Part shown: one piece after another, positions 33,536-43,200 of the stretch
Position numbering within the stretch: position 1 is the first letter of the stretch
Layout: each line of letters starts with the position of its first letter
From: Haloarcula sp. CBA1129
GTDB taxonomy: Archaea; Halobacteriota; Halobacteria; Halobacteriales; Haloarculaceae
Reading direction: 5' to 3'
Length of the DNA: 64,000 bases
Assembly (NCBI RefSeq): GCF_008729015.1
Contig: NZ_RKSM01000001.1
Span: 2,480,001 to 2,544,000, forward strand
Program-made: the position numbers and the translations under genes
The notes under the pieces: model-generated
Seen by the model: only the letters and a program-made list of their open reading frames with translations
Told to the model about the DNA's origin: nothing
The model's database searches: none

Positions 33536-34876
33536 ATGCAGGAAAACTCAAAGCGCACTCGTCGAACGTTTATTAAAAGCGCCGGTGTCATCGGGACAGC
33601 AGCGCTCGCTGGCTGCAGCGGCGACTCCAATTCAAGTACGGATGGTAGCTCCGGCGGCGAGAGCTCCGACGGAGAGAGTGCAGACGGTGCCACGACCGGG
33701 ACGGGCTCGGAGACAATGGCAGACGAAATCGTGTTTTACAACGCAGGGTCGTTGGAGTTCGACCCCGGAACGGAAGCCAACATCGAGCGGTTCGAGGAGG
33801 AGACGGGCATCTCCGTGGAGGTCAACGAGGTCCCGTGGAGCAACCTCAAGACCAGTCTGACGACGATTTGGCGGAACCAAGACAGCACCGTCGACGCGTT
33901 CAACGGACCGACATGGTGGCTGGCCGACTTCGTCAGCTCCGACTGGCTCGAACCGCTCGGTCTCGGGAGTGACCACATGGGGAAGTTCCCCAGCGCACTG
34001 ACCGATCTCGTCCAGTTCGACGGGCAGACCTACATGGCTCCCGAGTTCGGGAAGTGGGGGAGCTACCTCTACGACCAGCAGTACCTGAACGAACAGGGCT
34101 TCGACGCGCCGCCGGACACGTGGGACGAGGTGCTTAGCCAAGGCGAGCAGCTCTCACAGGGCGAGAAGTCCGGCTTCGCGTTCACGTGGTCCGGCAAGTC
34201 GGTGTTCAGTTTCAAGCAGTTCCTCTATCAAGCAGGCGGCCAACTGTTCAACGACAGCTACGAGCCCGTGTTCGTCGAGGAGGGTATGGAAGTGCTGGAG
34301 TTCTTCAACGGACTCCGCGAGCGCGGCATCACACCTGACGGAATGTCCAGTCTGGGTGAGGGCGGTATCGGTGACAACTTCATCGCCGGCCAGTACGCGA
34401 CCGTCGAGTCCTGGACGCCGCTCGGGGCACGCGCCATCGACGAATGGGACGAGAACCGCATCGGCAGTGCCAAGCCGCCGAAGGGGCCGGAGAGCCGCGC
34501 AACCTTCCAAGACACGAACGGCATCAGCGTCTCCGCGTTCTCAGAGCGCAAGGACGCGGCCAAGGAGTTCGCCCGCTTCATGACGACCCGCGCGTCGTCG
34601 AAGAACAACATGCTCGTCGAGGGGAACCCAGCTGTCGTCCCCGAGGTGTACGAAGACGACGAGGTCCAGAGCGAGTACCCGTCATGGCTGCTCGAAGATA
34701 TGCGGTTCAACCTCGAAAACGCACAGAGCGAGACCTACATGGCACAGCCACAGGTCGACGACTACCTGAACGAACAGCTCACGCCGGCGCTGCTCGGGAA
34801 CAAGGACCCTGAGGCAGCACTCAACGACGCCTACAACAACATCGAGCGCCTCTATCAGGATATCGGCCTGCTCTGA
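33536..34876 (+). CDS. Sugar ABC transporter substrate-binding lipoprotein
   Basis: 446 aa family 1 extracellular solute-binding protein. Tat signal RRTFIKSAGV and lipobox LAGC with Cys27 show export and lipid anchoring. A Ser/Gly-rich acidic linker (28-58) precedes the binding fold beginning EIVFYNAGSLEFDPG. AFTWSGKSVFSFKQFLYQAGG and the TNGISVSAFSERKDAAKEF segment fit carbohydrate-binding members. First gene of a four-gene transporter operon with an upstream palindrome. The sugar is unknown; maltose, trehalose, glucose and glycerol-3-phosphate types share this architecture. Confidence 0.9.
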   Translation: MQENSKRTRRTFIKSAGVIGTAALAGCSGDSNSSTDGSSGGESSDGESADGATTGTGSETMADEIVFYNAGSLEFDPGTEANIERFEEETGISVEVNEVPWSNLKTSLTTIWRNQDSTVDAFNGPTWWLADFVSSDWLEPLGLGSDHMGKFPSALTDLVQFDGQTYMAPEFGKWGSYLYDQQYLNEQGFDAPPDTWDEVLSQGEQLSQGEKSGFAFTWSGKSVFSFKQFLYQAGGQLFNDSYEPVFVEEGMEVLEFFNGLRERGITPDGMSSLGEGGIGDNFIAGQYATVESWTPLGARAIDEWDENRIGSAKPPKGPESRATFQDTNGISVSAFSERKDAAKEFARFMTTRASSKNNMLVEGNPAVVPEVYEDDEVQSEYPSWLLEDMRFNLENAQSETYMAQPQVDDYLNEQLTPALLGNKDPEAALNDAYNNIERLYQDIGLL

Positions 34877-34902
34877 TCGACGCGGCTCAATATTCACATA
34901 TT

Positions 34903-35841
34903 ATGTCAATCGAAAAGAGCCCACTGCGTCGCAAACTCGACAAACTGTTCGTCCCGTTAACTGTCGGGCCGACGCTGCTGTGGATCGCCGCCATAATCGT
35001 CTATCCGACTGCGAAGTTGCTTTTCAGCAGCCTCCAGTTCCGGAACCCGATAACGAACGAGATGGAGTTTGTCGGCCTGCGGAACTTCCGGCGGTTGATT
35101 TTCGCGCGTGAAGGGAGCGAGGCCGCTCTCGGCGTGTTCAACCCCAGTTTCGTTTCGATCACGACAAATACGGTCATTTACGTCGGTTTCAGCGTCTCTA
35201 TTTCGTTCCTGCTGGGGCTGGGCATCGCGCTGTTGCTCGATAAGGACCTGAAAGGGCGGGGCTGGTTCCGAACGGCGGTCATCGTCCCGTGGATTCTCCC
35301 GTACGTGATGAGCGGACTGATGTGGCGCTGGATGTTCCAGTCCGATTTCGGCGCAATCAACGGCGCACTCCAACGACTCGGAATCATCTCGGGGAACATT
35401 CCGTTCCTCTCGGACGGCGCACTCGCGATGATGGCGCTTATCATCGCCGACGTCTGGGTGTTCACTCCCTTCATTATCATCATCCTGCTCGCGGGCCTCC
35501 AGAACGTCCCCGAGCAACTGTACGACGCCGCCGAAGTCGACGGCGCGAGTCGGTGGTCCCGGTTCTGGAACGTCACGTATCCGTTCCTGAAACCGTCGAT
35601 ACTGGTCGCACTGACCATCCGTATCATCTTCGACATCCGAGCACTGGACCTAGTCTGGGTGATGACCCAAGGCGGCCCCGGGAAGTCGACTGAAGTGTGG
35701 GCCTCGTGGCTGTACCGGACCGCACAGGTGTTCAACGAACCCGGCTCCGGCGCTGCGCTCGGAGTCGTCCTGCTGGCCGTGACCTTCGCCATCGTGGCCA
35801 GTCTGTACAAGATATTCGGCGAATCACCCTACGAAGCATGA
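34903..35841 (+). CDS. Sugar ABC transporter permease, MalF/UgpA type
   Basis: 312 aa with six membrane helices. The ABC permease signature EQLYDAAEVDGASRWSRFWNVTYPFL near residue 207 fits the EAA loop (EAA-x3-G-x9-I-x-LP) where the ATPase binds. TQGGPGKSTEVW is common in MalF/UgpA-type subunits. Its stop overlaps the next permease start by ATGA. The gap from the binding protein is 26 bp. Confidence 0.92.
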   Translation: MSIEKSPLRRKLDKLFVPLTVGPTLLWIAAIIVYPTAKLLFSSLQFRNPITNEMEFVGLRNFRRLIFAREGSEAALGVFNPSFVSITTNTVIYVGFSVSISFLLGLGIALLLDKDLKGRGWFRTAVIVPWILPYVMSGLMWRWMFQSDFGAINGALQRLGIISGNIPFLSDGALAMMALIIADVWVFTPFIIIILLAGLQNVPEQLYDAAEVDGASRWSRFWNVTYPFLKPSILVALTIRIIFDIRALDLVWVMTQGGPGKSTEVWASWLYRTAQVFNEPGSGAALGVVLLAVTFAIVASLYKIFGESPYEA

Positions 35842-36758
35842 GCACGAAGAAATCACCACTCAACCGACTGCGTCGGTCGCTGGGACTGGAGACACAGAAC
35901 GAGTGGCCGTCCGTCGCCCGCGAGCGACTGCTGGCCTACGGACTGCTTGCCGCGTACGTCCTCATCATCTGGTTCCCGATCTACTACATCTTCATCACGA
36001 GCATCAAACCGTCGAGTGAAGTGTTGTCGCTACCGATCACGTTCCTTCCACAGAACCCGACGGCACAGAACTACGTCGACATCTTCACGAACCGACCGTT
36101 CGACAGCTACACCTTCAACAGCATGATTGTCGCGACGACGACGACGCTCATCTGTATCACCTTGGGGACGGTTACCGGGTACAGTTTCTCCCGCTTTGAC
36201 TTCATGGGGAACAAGTCGCTGCTGCTGTCGATTGTCGGGGCGCGGATGATTCCCCCCATCGCGCTCATCGTTCCGTTCTTCCAGATTATGTCGAACCCAC
36301 CGCTCATCGGCGGGTTCACCGGAAGTCTGTACGATACGCGTATCACGCTTATCCTCACGTACACGTTCTTCAACCTCCCGTTTGCCGTCTGGATCATGAA
36401 GAACTACTTCGACGGCATCCCCGAATCGTTGGACGAACAGGCCCGAATCGACGGCTGTTCCCGCTGGGAGGGGTTCGTCAAAATAATCCTGCCGATGGCG
36501 AAGCCGGGCATCGCAGCCACCGCCATCCTCGCCTTTATTTTCTCGTGGAACGAGTTCGTCTTCGCGCTCGTTCTCACGTCCTCGGAACAGGCCCAGACGC
36601 TGCCGATTGCCGTCTCGCTGTTCGTGGCTGACGACTTCGTGGACTGGGCACACCTTGCAGCCGGCGGCATGATCGCCGCGTTGCCCGGCATCCTGTTCGG
36701 CCTGTTCTTCCAGCAGTACATCGTGAGCGGACTCACACAAGGAGCAGTCAAGGAGTAA
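35838..36758 (+). CDS. Sugar ABC transporter permease, MalG/UgpE type
   Basis: 306 aa with six membrane helices. EAA-type loop: PESLDEQARIDGCSRWEGFVKIILPMAKPG near residue 196. The helix pattern and the ending LTQGAVKE match MalG/UgpE proteins. ATG 35838 overlaps the previous stop by four bases. An extended frame to 35697 is the shadow of the upstream gene. Confidence 0.92.
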   Translation: MSTKKSPLNRLRRSLGLETQNEWPSVARERLLAYGLLAAYVLIIWFPIYYIFITSIKPSSEVLSLPITFLPQNPTAQNYVDIFTNRPFDSYTFNSMIVATTTTLICITLGTVTGYSFSRFDFMGNKSLLLSIVGARMIPPIALIVPFFQIMSNPPLIGGFTGSLYDTRITLILTYTFFNLPFAVWIMKNYFDGIPESLDEQARIDGCSRWEGFVKIILPMAKPGIAATAILAFIFSWNEFVFALVLTSSEQAQTLPIAVSLFVADDFVDWAHLAAGGMIAALPGILFGLFFQQYIVSGLTQGAVKE

Positions 36759-36764
36759 CTAACT

Positions 36765-37895
36765 ATGGCACACGTAGAACTCACCGACCTCGTAAAGGAA
36801 TTCGACGACGTCACCGCAGTCGACGGCATCTCACTCGACATCCCCGACGAAAGCTTCACCGTCCTCGTCGGCCCGTCAGGATGTGGCAAGACCACGACCC
36901 TGCGCCTCATCGCGGGACTCGAACGGGCGACCGACGGCGAAATCCGCATCGGCGAGAACATCGTCAACGACGCCCGCGCGTACGAGCGCGACATCGCGAT
37001 GGTGTTCCAGAACTACGCGCTGTATCCGCACAAGACGGTGCGAGACAATATGCGGTTCGGGCTGGAGCAACACGACACGGATGAGGAGATCATCACCGAA
37101 CGGGTACAGGAGACCGCGGAGCTGTTACAGATCGAAGAGCTGCTGGAGCGCCGACCATCGGAACTGTCCGGCGGACAGCAACAACGGGTGGCGCTCGGCC
37201 GCGCAATCGTTCGCGACCCCGCAGTGTTCCTGATGGACGAACCGCTGTCGAATCTCGACGCGAAGCTCCGCGTCCAGATGCGCGCCGAACTGAACAAACT
37301 CCACGAGGAACTGTCGACGACGACGGTCTACGTCACCCACGACCAAGTAGAGGCGATGACGCTGGCCGACCAGATCGCGGTCATGGACAACGGCCAAATC
37401 CAGCAGGTCGGCGAACCGACACACGTGTACTCGAACCCGCGAAACATGTTCGTCGCCGGGTTCCTCGGCTCGCCAAGCATGAACTTCCTCGAAGGCACGC
37501 TCGAAGAGTCCTCTGCCGGCAAGTTCGAACTGGACCTCGGCGGCGCGATCCACAACGTCCCCGACGAGTTCACCGACGCGCTCGAACCGTATCTCGGCGA
37601 CCGGGTGACGCTGGGCATCCGCCCGGAGAACATTGCACTCAATCAGGACGGCGTCCCGGCGAACGTCCACCCGGCGGCGGTGGAAGTCGTCGAACCGCAG
37701 GGCGAAAAGACCGTGCTCGAACTCGAACTCGACACCGGCCAGAGCATCAAGGCCGCGGTCGACCCGGACACGACGGTCGAGATGGGCGATTCGGTGAACC
37801 TCCGGTTCGACAGGGACTCGCTCCAGTACTTCGACCCAGCCACGGGCGAATCACTGACGTACGATGCGAAGATCGAACAGCAGGCGACAATCTGA
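36765..37895 (+). CDS. Sugar ABC transporter ATPase, MalK/UgpC type
   Basis: 376 aa. Walker A GPSGCGKTT at 36-44, Q-loop in FQNYALYPH, signature LSGGQQQR near 140, Walker B VFLMDEPLSNLD and the H-loop in VTHDQVEAM. The C-terminal TOBE/OB region (about 235-370) is the MalK-type regulatory domain. Powers sugar import with the two permeases. Gap from the permease is six bases. A single ATPase can serve several transporters in haloarchaea. Confidence 0.94.
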   Translation: MAHVELTDLVKEFDDVTAVDGISLDIPDESFTVLVGPSGCGKTTTLRLIAGLERATDGEIRIGENIVNDARAYERDIAMVFQNYALYPHKTVRDNMRFGLEQHDTDEEIITERVQETAELLQIEELLERRPSELSGGQQQRVALGRAIVRDPAVFLMDEPLSNLDAKLRVQMRAELNKLHEELSTTTVYVTHDQVEAMTLADQIAVMDNGQIQQVGEPTHVYSNPRNMFVAGFLGSPSMNFLEGTLEESSAGKFELDLGGAIHNVPDEFTDALEPYLGDRVTLGIRPENIALNQDGVPANVHPAAVEVVEPQGEKTVLELELDTGQSIKAAVDPDTTVEMGDSVNLRFDRDSLQYFDPATGESLTYDAKIEQQATI

Positions 37896-37897
37896 CG

Positions 37898-38071
37898 ATG
37901 GCAACTGGAATTACCGACAGAATGACACCCGCCGGCCTGCTCGCGTTCGGAGTTGCATTCGGATTAGCAGGGCTGGCAGCAGTCAACTACGCGACCGGCG
38001 TCTACGGCGGTGCAATCGTTAGCAGTGTCGGGACGGTCGTTGCGACGCTGTTTGGCGTCTTCAGCGAATAG
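37898..38071 (+). CDS. 57-aa small membrane protein after the sugar ABC operon
   Basis: MATGITDRMTPAGLLAFGVA then two hydrophobic helices (about 11-28 and 34-53), ending VFGVFSE. It begins two bases after the ATPase stop, so it is very likely in the same operon. No known family. GC-rich codons support coding. A role in transporter assembly or control is only inferred from position. Confidence 0.58.
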   Translation: MATGITDRMTPAGLLAFGVAFGLAGLAAVNYATGVYGGAIVSSVGTVVATLFGVFSE

Positions 38072-38090
38072 TATTAGGAGAGAGTTTTTC

Positions 38091-38213
38091 ATGAACGTCT
38101 GCATACGAAGTGATATACCACTGAACGCCATCGAGCAATCTCGCAAATCACTAGACTGCGACGCCGGCCCTGAGAACGGGGCCGATTCTATCGAGAGTGA
38201 TGACACCAACTAG
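38091..38213 (+). CDS. Possible 40-aa protein before glpR-type gene
   Basis: MNVCIRSDIPLNAIEQSRKSL then an acidic tail ending ESDDTN. A GGAG-type sequence (TTAGGAGAGAG, 38073-38083) lies 7-13 nt before the ATG, a good Shine-Dalgarno position. The third-codon GC is lower than for neighbouring genes (about 60% by eye), and no family is recognised. It may be a real small protein or chance; two Cys residues are the only notable ones. Confidence 0.28.
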   Translation: MNVCIRSDIPLNAIEQSRKSLDCDAGPENGADSIESDDTN

Positions 38214-38270
38214 AATACATCAGTCGGAGGCCACACTCACTCGTAGGGTCTGGGCCTGCTGTAATAGAAC

Positions 38271-39044
38271 ATGATACCTGATGAACGACGGAAGGAAATC
38301 GTTCGACAAGTAAACAAATCAGATCGGGTCACGGTCGAAGAGCTCACCGAAGAGTTCGGCGTCTCCGAGGCGACAATCCGGCGAGACCTCTCCTCGCTTG
38401 CGGAGGACGGGCTCATCGAACGGTTTCACGGCGGTGCCCTCCCGGCGTCGAAAGAAGAGGCCAACGGGTCCAGCACAGCCGATAGTATCGACAACCCGAG
38501 CGGGAAGCAGGCAATCGCTGAGCGGGCCGTCGACGAGCTGAGTGACGGCGACGCCGTCTTCTTCGATACGGGGCCGACAGCACGCGAAGTGGCGAAAGCG
38601 ATCCCGGAGCAGGTGTCGCTGCTCGCCGCGACGAACTCACCGGAAAGCGCATTCGAACTTCGCAAGACCTGCGGCGAAGTCAAGGTCGTCGGCGACTCGC
38701 TGCGCCAGACATCGGACGCGCTTGTCGGACCCAGTGCCGAGTCGTACCTCCGGAAGACGAACTTCGACATCGTGTTTCTCGAAACTGACGCGGTCCAGAG
38801 CGACGGCGGCCTCTCCGTCTCGAACGAAGACGAAGCGCGCATCAAGACACTGCTCTGTGAAGGCGGTCGACACGTCATCCTAGTGGCTGACGGCAGCAAA
38901 CTGGACAGTCAGAGCTTCAGAGAGTTCGCGACTGTCGACGACGTTGATATGCTCATCACAGACGTGTCGCTGAGCGACGAGATGCGGAGGGTGTTCGAAC
39001 AGGCCAACGTCATCGTGGTCGACAATCTACTGGCCGTCCCGTAA
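38271..39044 (+). CDS. glpR: DeoR/GlpR-family transcription regulator
   Basis: 257 aa. An N-terminal winged helix (1-56) with VTVEELTEEFGVSEATIRRDL is the DeoR signature, followed by a DeoR C-terminal sugar-phosphate-sensing domain beginning FHGGALP. The AVFFDTGPTAREVAK and GPSAESYLRKTNFDIVFLETDAV segments correspond to the DeoR sensor. Haloferax GlpR of this family represses sugar-kinase genes. Position next to the ABC operon suggests it controls sugar uptake or metabolism, perhaps through the palindrome at 33341-33360. The exact GlpR orthology is not certain. Confidence 0.88.
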   Translation: MIPDERRKEIVRQVNKSDRVTVEELTEEFGVSEATIRRDLSSLAEDGLIERFHGGALPASKEEANGSSTADSIDNPSGKQAIAERAVDELSDGDAVFFDTGPTAREVAKAIPEQVSLLAATNSPESAFELRKTCGEVKVVGDSLRQTSDALVGPSAESYLRKTNFDIVFLETDAVQSDGGLSVSNEDEARIKTLLCEGGRHVILVADGSKLDSQSFREFATVDDVDMLITDVSLSDEMRRVFEQANVIVVDNLLAVP

Positions 39045-39074
39045 GTCCTCTAAAATCGCCTTTCCGTGCCGACG

Positions 39075-40295
39075 CTACGCGAACGCGACCGGCACGCTAC
39101 TTGCGTCGTCGTCGGCTTCGATCTTCTCTAGAGCGTCGTGGAGGTCCGACTGCTGGACCGTCGTTCGGCCGTCGCGGATGGCGAACATGCCGGCTTCGGT
39201 CGCCAGTGACGCCAGTTCCGCGCCGGAGAGGCCGTCGGTCTCGGTGGCAAACGCACCCAGATCCACGTCGTCGTCGAGGTTCATCTCCTGCGTGTGGATT
39301 TCGAGGATGCGCTCGCGGCCCGCAACGTCGGGGTTCGGGACTTCGATGAGGCGGTCGAAGCGGCCGGGACGGAGGATGGCGCGGTCGAGCATGTCGAAGC
39401 GGTTCGTCGCCGCGATGATGCGGATTTCGCCGCGCTCGTCGAAGCCGTCCATCTCCGACAGCAGTTGCATCATCGTCCGCTGGACCTCGGCGTCGCCCGA
39501 AGTCTTTGATTCCGTTCGCTTAGCCGCGATAGCGTCGATTTCGTCGATGAAGATGATAGCCGGTTCGCGCTCGGCGGCGAGTTCGAACAGGTCCCGGACC
39601 AGTCGCGCCCCCTCGCCGATGAACTTCCGGACCAGTTCGGAGCCGGCCATCTTGATGAACGTCGCGTCGGTCTCGTTGGCGACGGCCTTCGCCAGCATCG
39701 TTTTCCCGGTGCCGGGCGGCCCGTGTAGCAGGACGCCGCTCGGCGGTTCGATACCGACCTCGCGGAACTGGTCGGCGTTGACGAGCGGCTCCTCGACGGC
39801 CTCCCTGACCTCGCGGATCTGCTCTTCGAGGCCGCCGATGTCCGAGTATGAAACATCGGGCGAGCCGTCGACCTGCATCGCCTGCGCGCGAGCGTCGGTC
39901 TCTGGGTCGAGAATCTGCTTGACGCCGAAGGAGTCGTTGATCGCGACGCGGTCACCGGCCTCCAGATTGTCACGGATAGACGGCGAGACTTCGGTCAGGA
40001 CTTCCTGATTGTTGCCGTGCTGTTTGACGACAACGCCGTCGTCGGTCAGCTCCTCGGCCGTCGCGATGTACAGCGACGAGGTCTTGAGCGTCTCGTTTTC
40101 CCGTTCCAACTGGTCGACCTCGTCCGTGAGGTCGTGCTGTCGGTCACGGGCGGCGTCCAGTTGCTCGGTCAGCTGTTCGTTGACCTGTACTATCTCCTTG
40201 AAATGTTCCCGGAGTGCCTCCAGACGCTCGTCAGGCGTCATATCGGGATCAAGTTCCAACCGTGGTCGTTCCGGAAGCGAGGGACTGCGCGACAT
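39075..40295 (-). CDS. pan: Proteasome-activating nucleotidase (PAN)
   Basis: 406 aa AAA ATPase that unfolds substrates for the 20S proteasome. A coiled coil at about 22-73 precedes an OB domain and the ATPase module: Walker A GPPGTGKT (192-199), Walker B IIFIDE (247-252), then NRFDMLDRAILRPGRFDR. The C-terminus ends AFA, which fits the hydrophobic-Tyr/Phe-any gate-opening tail (HbYX-like) with Phe in place of Tyr. ATG 40295 (MSRSPSLPER) was chosen; the frame to 40328 adds no family sequence. A GTATAGTA element lies near 40308-40315. Confidence 0.95.
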   Translation of the reverse strand: MSRSPSLPERPRLELDPDMTPDERLEALREHFKEIVQVNEQLTEQLDAARDRQHDLTDEVDQLERENETLKTSSLYIATAEELTDDGVVVKQHGNNQEVLTEVSPSIRDNLEAGDRVAINDSFGVKQILDPETDARAQAMQVDGSPDVSYSDIGGLEEQIREVREAVEEPLVNADQFREVGIEPPSGVLLHGPPGTGKTMLAKAVANETDATFIKMAGSELVRKFIGEGARLVRDLFELAAEREPAIIFIDEIDAIAAKRTESKTSGDAEVQRTMMQLLSEMDGFDERGEIRIIAATNRFDMLDRAILRPGRFDRLIEVPNPDVAGRERILEIHTQEMNLDDDVDLGAFATETDGLSGAELASLATEAGMFAIRDGRTTVQQSDLHDALEKIEADDDASSVPVAFA

Positions 40296-40434
40296 TTGGA
40301 TGGTCGGTACTATACGGTTGAGACACAAAGTGCCTTCGGGTCACAGGGGGTGAAAGGGTTATCCGTGTCGAGACGGGGCTGTAGCGTTCGGTTAGACAGG
40401 GGACACACAGCCAGACAGATAGCGACTGGCCAGC

Positions 40435-42225
40435 CTACAGCAGCTCGGCGAACTCGTCGAGGTACTCACCGTACGTCGAAAGGGCGGACTCAACCGGGTC
40501 CGGGCTGGCCATATCGACACCAGCGTCGCGAAGCAGTTCCAGTGGATACTGGCGCGACCCGCTCCGGAGGAAGTCGATGTACCGCTGTGCGGCTGGTTCG
40601 CCCTCTTCGAGGATACCATCGACGAGCGCGACGGCCGCCGAGATGCCGGTCGCATACTGGTAGACGTAAAAGGCCCGGTAGAAGTGTGGAATACGCATCC
40701 ACTCGCGGGCGATGCGGTCGTCTAGCACTGCCGGCTCGTAGTAGTCGCCCTTGAGGTCGGCGTAGAGGTCGTCTAGCCGGTCCGGCGTCAGCGGCTCGCC
40801 GGCCTCTGACATCTCGTGGGTCCGGTGCTCGAACTCGGCAAACATCGTCTGCCGATAGAGAGTCGACCGGAACCGTTCGAGGTACTCGTTGAGGATGTGT
40901 CGGCGCAGGGTAGCGTCCTCGACAGTGTCCAGCAGGTGGTGGGTCAGCAGCGTCTCGTTGACGGTGCTTGCGACCTCGGCGACGAATATCTCGTAGCCGG
41001 AGTAGACGAAGGGCTGCTCCTCGCTGGTGTACTCGGAATGCATCGAGTGGCCGAGTTCGTGAGCCAGCGTGTACATCGACTCCACGTCGTCTTGGTAGTT
41101 CATCAGAATGAACGGCTGGGAGTCGTAGGTGCCACCGGAGTACGCGCCCGATTGCTTGTGCTCGGTTTCGTAGACGTCGACCCAGCGAGAGTCCAGCCCT
41201 TCAGCGAGCCGGGACTGGTAGTCCTCGCCCAGCGGGGCAACGGCCTCGGTGACGTACTCGCAGGCCTGTTCGTACTCGATTTCGGGGGATTCCTCTTGGA
41301 CGAGCGGGACGTAGAGGTCCCACATACGGAGGTCGTCGGCCCCGATAGACTGGCGCTTGAGGTCGGCGTGGCGGTGCAACGTGTCGAGGTTGTCGTGGAC
41401 GGTGTCGACGAGCGTATCGTACACCTCGACGGGGACGTTGGGGCCGTCAAGCGCGGCCTCGCGGGCGGTGTCGTAGTTCCGGGCGCTGGCCATCTTCACG
41501 TCCGTCTTGACGGCGTTCTTGTAGGCCGTCCCAACCGCATTTCGGACGGTCCCCCACTCGTCGTAGAAGGCCTCGTAGACGCGCTGGCGGAAGTCGCGGT
41601 CGGGGTGTTTCTGCAGCGTCGTGAAGTTGTTGAGCGTGATCGGCTGCTGGTCGCCGTCGGGGTCCTCGACGGTCGGGAACTCCATGTCGGCGTTGGCCAG
41701 CATGTTGTACACCTCGCCGGGCGCGCCGGTGACCTCGCCGAGTTCGGCAAGCAGGTTCTCTACCTCGGCCGAGCGGGTGTGGTCTTTCATCCGGAGCACG
41801 TCGTCGAAGTAGTGCTCGTACGGTTCCAGCCCCGGCTCCTCGTCGATCATGGCCTCGATGTCGTCGTAGTCCAAGTCCTGCAGTTCCGGGTCGAGGAACG
41901 AGGCGGCCGAACTGGCCTCCGAGGAGAGGGACTGCGAGCGAGCGGTCAGCGCCTGATAGGTGTCGTCGGTCGTGTCCTCGTCCCGGCGCATCCGGGCGTA
42001 GGCGGCGACGTTCGACACCGTCCGCATCAGTTCCTCGTAGGTCTCTAGTGTCTCTAGCAGGGTCGCGGCGTCCTCGGTGGCCCGCCCCTCGTAGGCGGAC
42101 AGGTCCTCGATTAGCGCCTCTGCCTCCTCGTAGGCGGCTTCCCAGTCCTCGTCACTGGCATAGAGGGAGTCGAGGTCCCACTTGTACGCCTCGTCGATGT
42201 CGCTCCGTGCGGGTACCGAACTCAT
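40435..42225 (-). CDS. pepF: Oligoendopeptidase F (M3B metallopeptidase)
   Basis: 596 aa cytoplasmic zinc peptidase that degrades short peptides. HELGH near residue 383 binds zinc, with a downstream Glu in FVAEVASTVNE as third ligand. The SGAYSGGTYDSQPFILMNY segment precedes the metal site, as in PepF. ATG 42225 (MSSVPARSDIDEAYKWDL) gives the usual length; the extended frame to 42360 is not supported. It may process peptides released by the proteasome encoded-nearby PAN, but the genes are separate. Confidence 0.95.
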   Translation of the reverse strand: MSSVPARSDIDEAYKWDLDSLYASDEDWEAAYEEAEALIEDLSAYEGRATEDAATLLETLETYEELMRTVSNVAAYARMRRDEDTTDDTYQALTARSQSLSSEASSAASFLDPELQDLDYDDIEAMIDEEPGLEPYEHYFDDVLRMKDHTRSAEVENLLAELGEVTGAPGEVYNMLANADMEFPTVEDPDGDQQPITLNNFTTLQKHPDRDFRQRVYEAFYDEWGTVRNAVGTAYKNAVKTDVKMASARNYDTAREAALDGPNVPVEVYDTLVDTVHDNLDTLHRHADLKRQSIGADDLRMWDLYVPLVQEESPEIEYEQACEYVTEAVAPLGEDYQSRLAEGLDSRWVDVYETEHKQSGAYSGGTYDSQPFILMNYQDDVESMYTLAHELGHSMHSEYTSEEQPFVYSGYEIFVAEVASTVNETLLTHHLLDTVEDATLRRHILNEYLERFRSTLYRQTMFAEFEHRTHEMSEAGEPLTPDRLDDLYADLKGDYYEPAVLDDRIAREWMRIPHFYRAFYVYQYATGISAAVALVDGILEEGEPAAQRYIDFLRSGSRQYPLELLRDAGVDMASPDPVESALSTYGEYLDEFAELL

Positions 42226-42277
42226 AGCCCGCTCTTGGAACGGGGCCGAAGTAAGCCTTCGTTTCAGCGACGGGGAA

Positions 42278-43105
42278 CTACAGCCCGTCGGTGATGTGGC
42301 CGGCCACCCGCGCAGTTGTTCGGGCGTTCGCGCGTCGGTGCTCGAAGACCGTCCGCGCATCTGCGGCGGCGTCCTCGTCCCGGGTGAAGGTCACGTCCGG
42401 GTAGCAGACATCAGTCAGTACCAGCGGTTCGGGTGGGGCCGGTGGGACCCCGTCAGGGCCGCTTACGGGCTCCGGCGAGAGGACACGGTCGACCTTCGAC
42501 AGCGGGGCCGACCCATCCGCAACAGCCGACGCAAGCGAGACGAGCCGACGGACCAGCTGGCGGCAGAATCCACCAGCCGTGAACTTGACGACGAGGAACT
42601 GCCCGTCCCGCGTCCAGTCGATATCGACGGTCCGCTCAGTGCCGGTGTCGTCGGACGTGAGATTGTGGTAGTCGTGGGTACCAGCGAGCGCGTCGACAAT
42701 GTCGGCCCACCGCGTGTCGTCGACGGGGTCGCGTCCGGGCCGGTCTGTGTCCGTCGGCGCGTACAGATAGTAGGTGTATGTGCGTTCGGCGGCGTCGTGG
42801 GTCGCGTGGAAGCTGTCGGGGACATCGGCGCTGGCCCACACGCGAACGGCAGCCGGGAGTTCGCCGTTGAACGCCGTCGGTGAGAGCCACGGCGGCGCGT
42901 CGAAGGCCACGGTCTGTGACCGCGCGGACACGCCGGCGTCGGTCCGGCCGGCAGCCGCGTACCGCTCCGGCAGGCCGTCGCCCCGCTCGCAGACGCCGAG
43001 GCGGACGAGCGCCGAGCGCAGTCGCCCCTCGACAGTGTCGACATCGGGCTGGCGCTGGAACCCGTGATACGGTCGGCCGTCGTAGGCCACTCGATAGGCG
43101 CGCAT
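42278..43105 (-). CDS. truA: tRNA pseudouridine synthase A
   Basis: 275 aa. TruA makes pseudouridine at positions 38-40 of the tRNA anticodon arm. It starts MRAYRVAYDGRPYHGFQRQP, and the catalytic Asp is D56 in GRTDAGVSA. FTAGGFCRQLVRRLVSL is the second family motif. ATG 43105 is used, the classic start; a frame to 43129 is not needed. It is divergent from the GNAT gene. Confidence 0.94.
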   Translation of the reverse strand: MRAYRVAYDGRPYHGFQRQPDVDTVEGRLRSALVRLGVCERGDGLPERYAAAGRTDAGVSARSQTVAFDAPPWLSPTAFNGELPAAVRVWASADVPDSFHATHDAAERTYTYYLYAPTDTDRPGRDPVDDTRWADIVDALAGTHDYHNLTSDDTGTERTVDIDWTRDGQFLVVKFTAGGFCRQLVRRLVSLASAVADGSAPLSKVDRVLSPEPVSGPDGVPPAPPEPLVLTDVCYPDVTFTRDEDAAADARTVFEHRRANARTTARVAGHITDGL

Positions 43106-43200
43106 ACCGATTTCTCGACTGCGAGCCACTTGTCTCGCCCGAATCTCAATTGCTGGGAAGGATAGACGAACTTAGGCGTCCTGAGGACAAAGAAGGGAGT

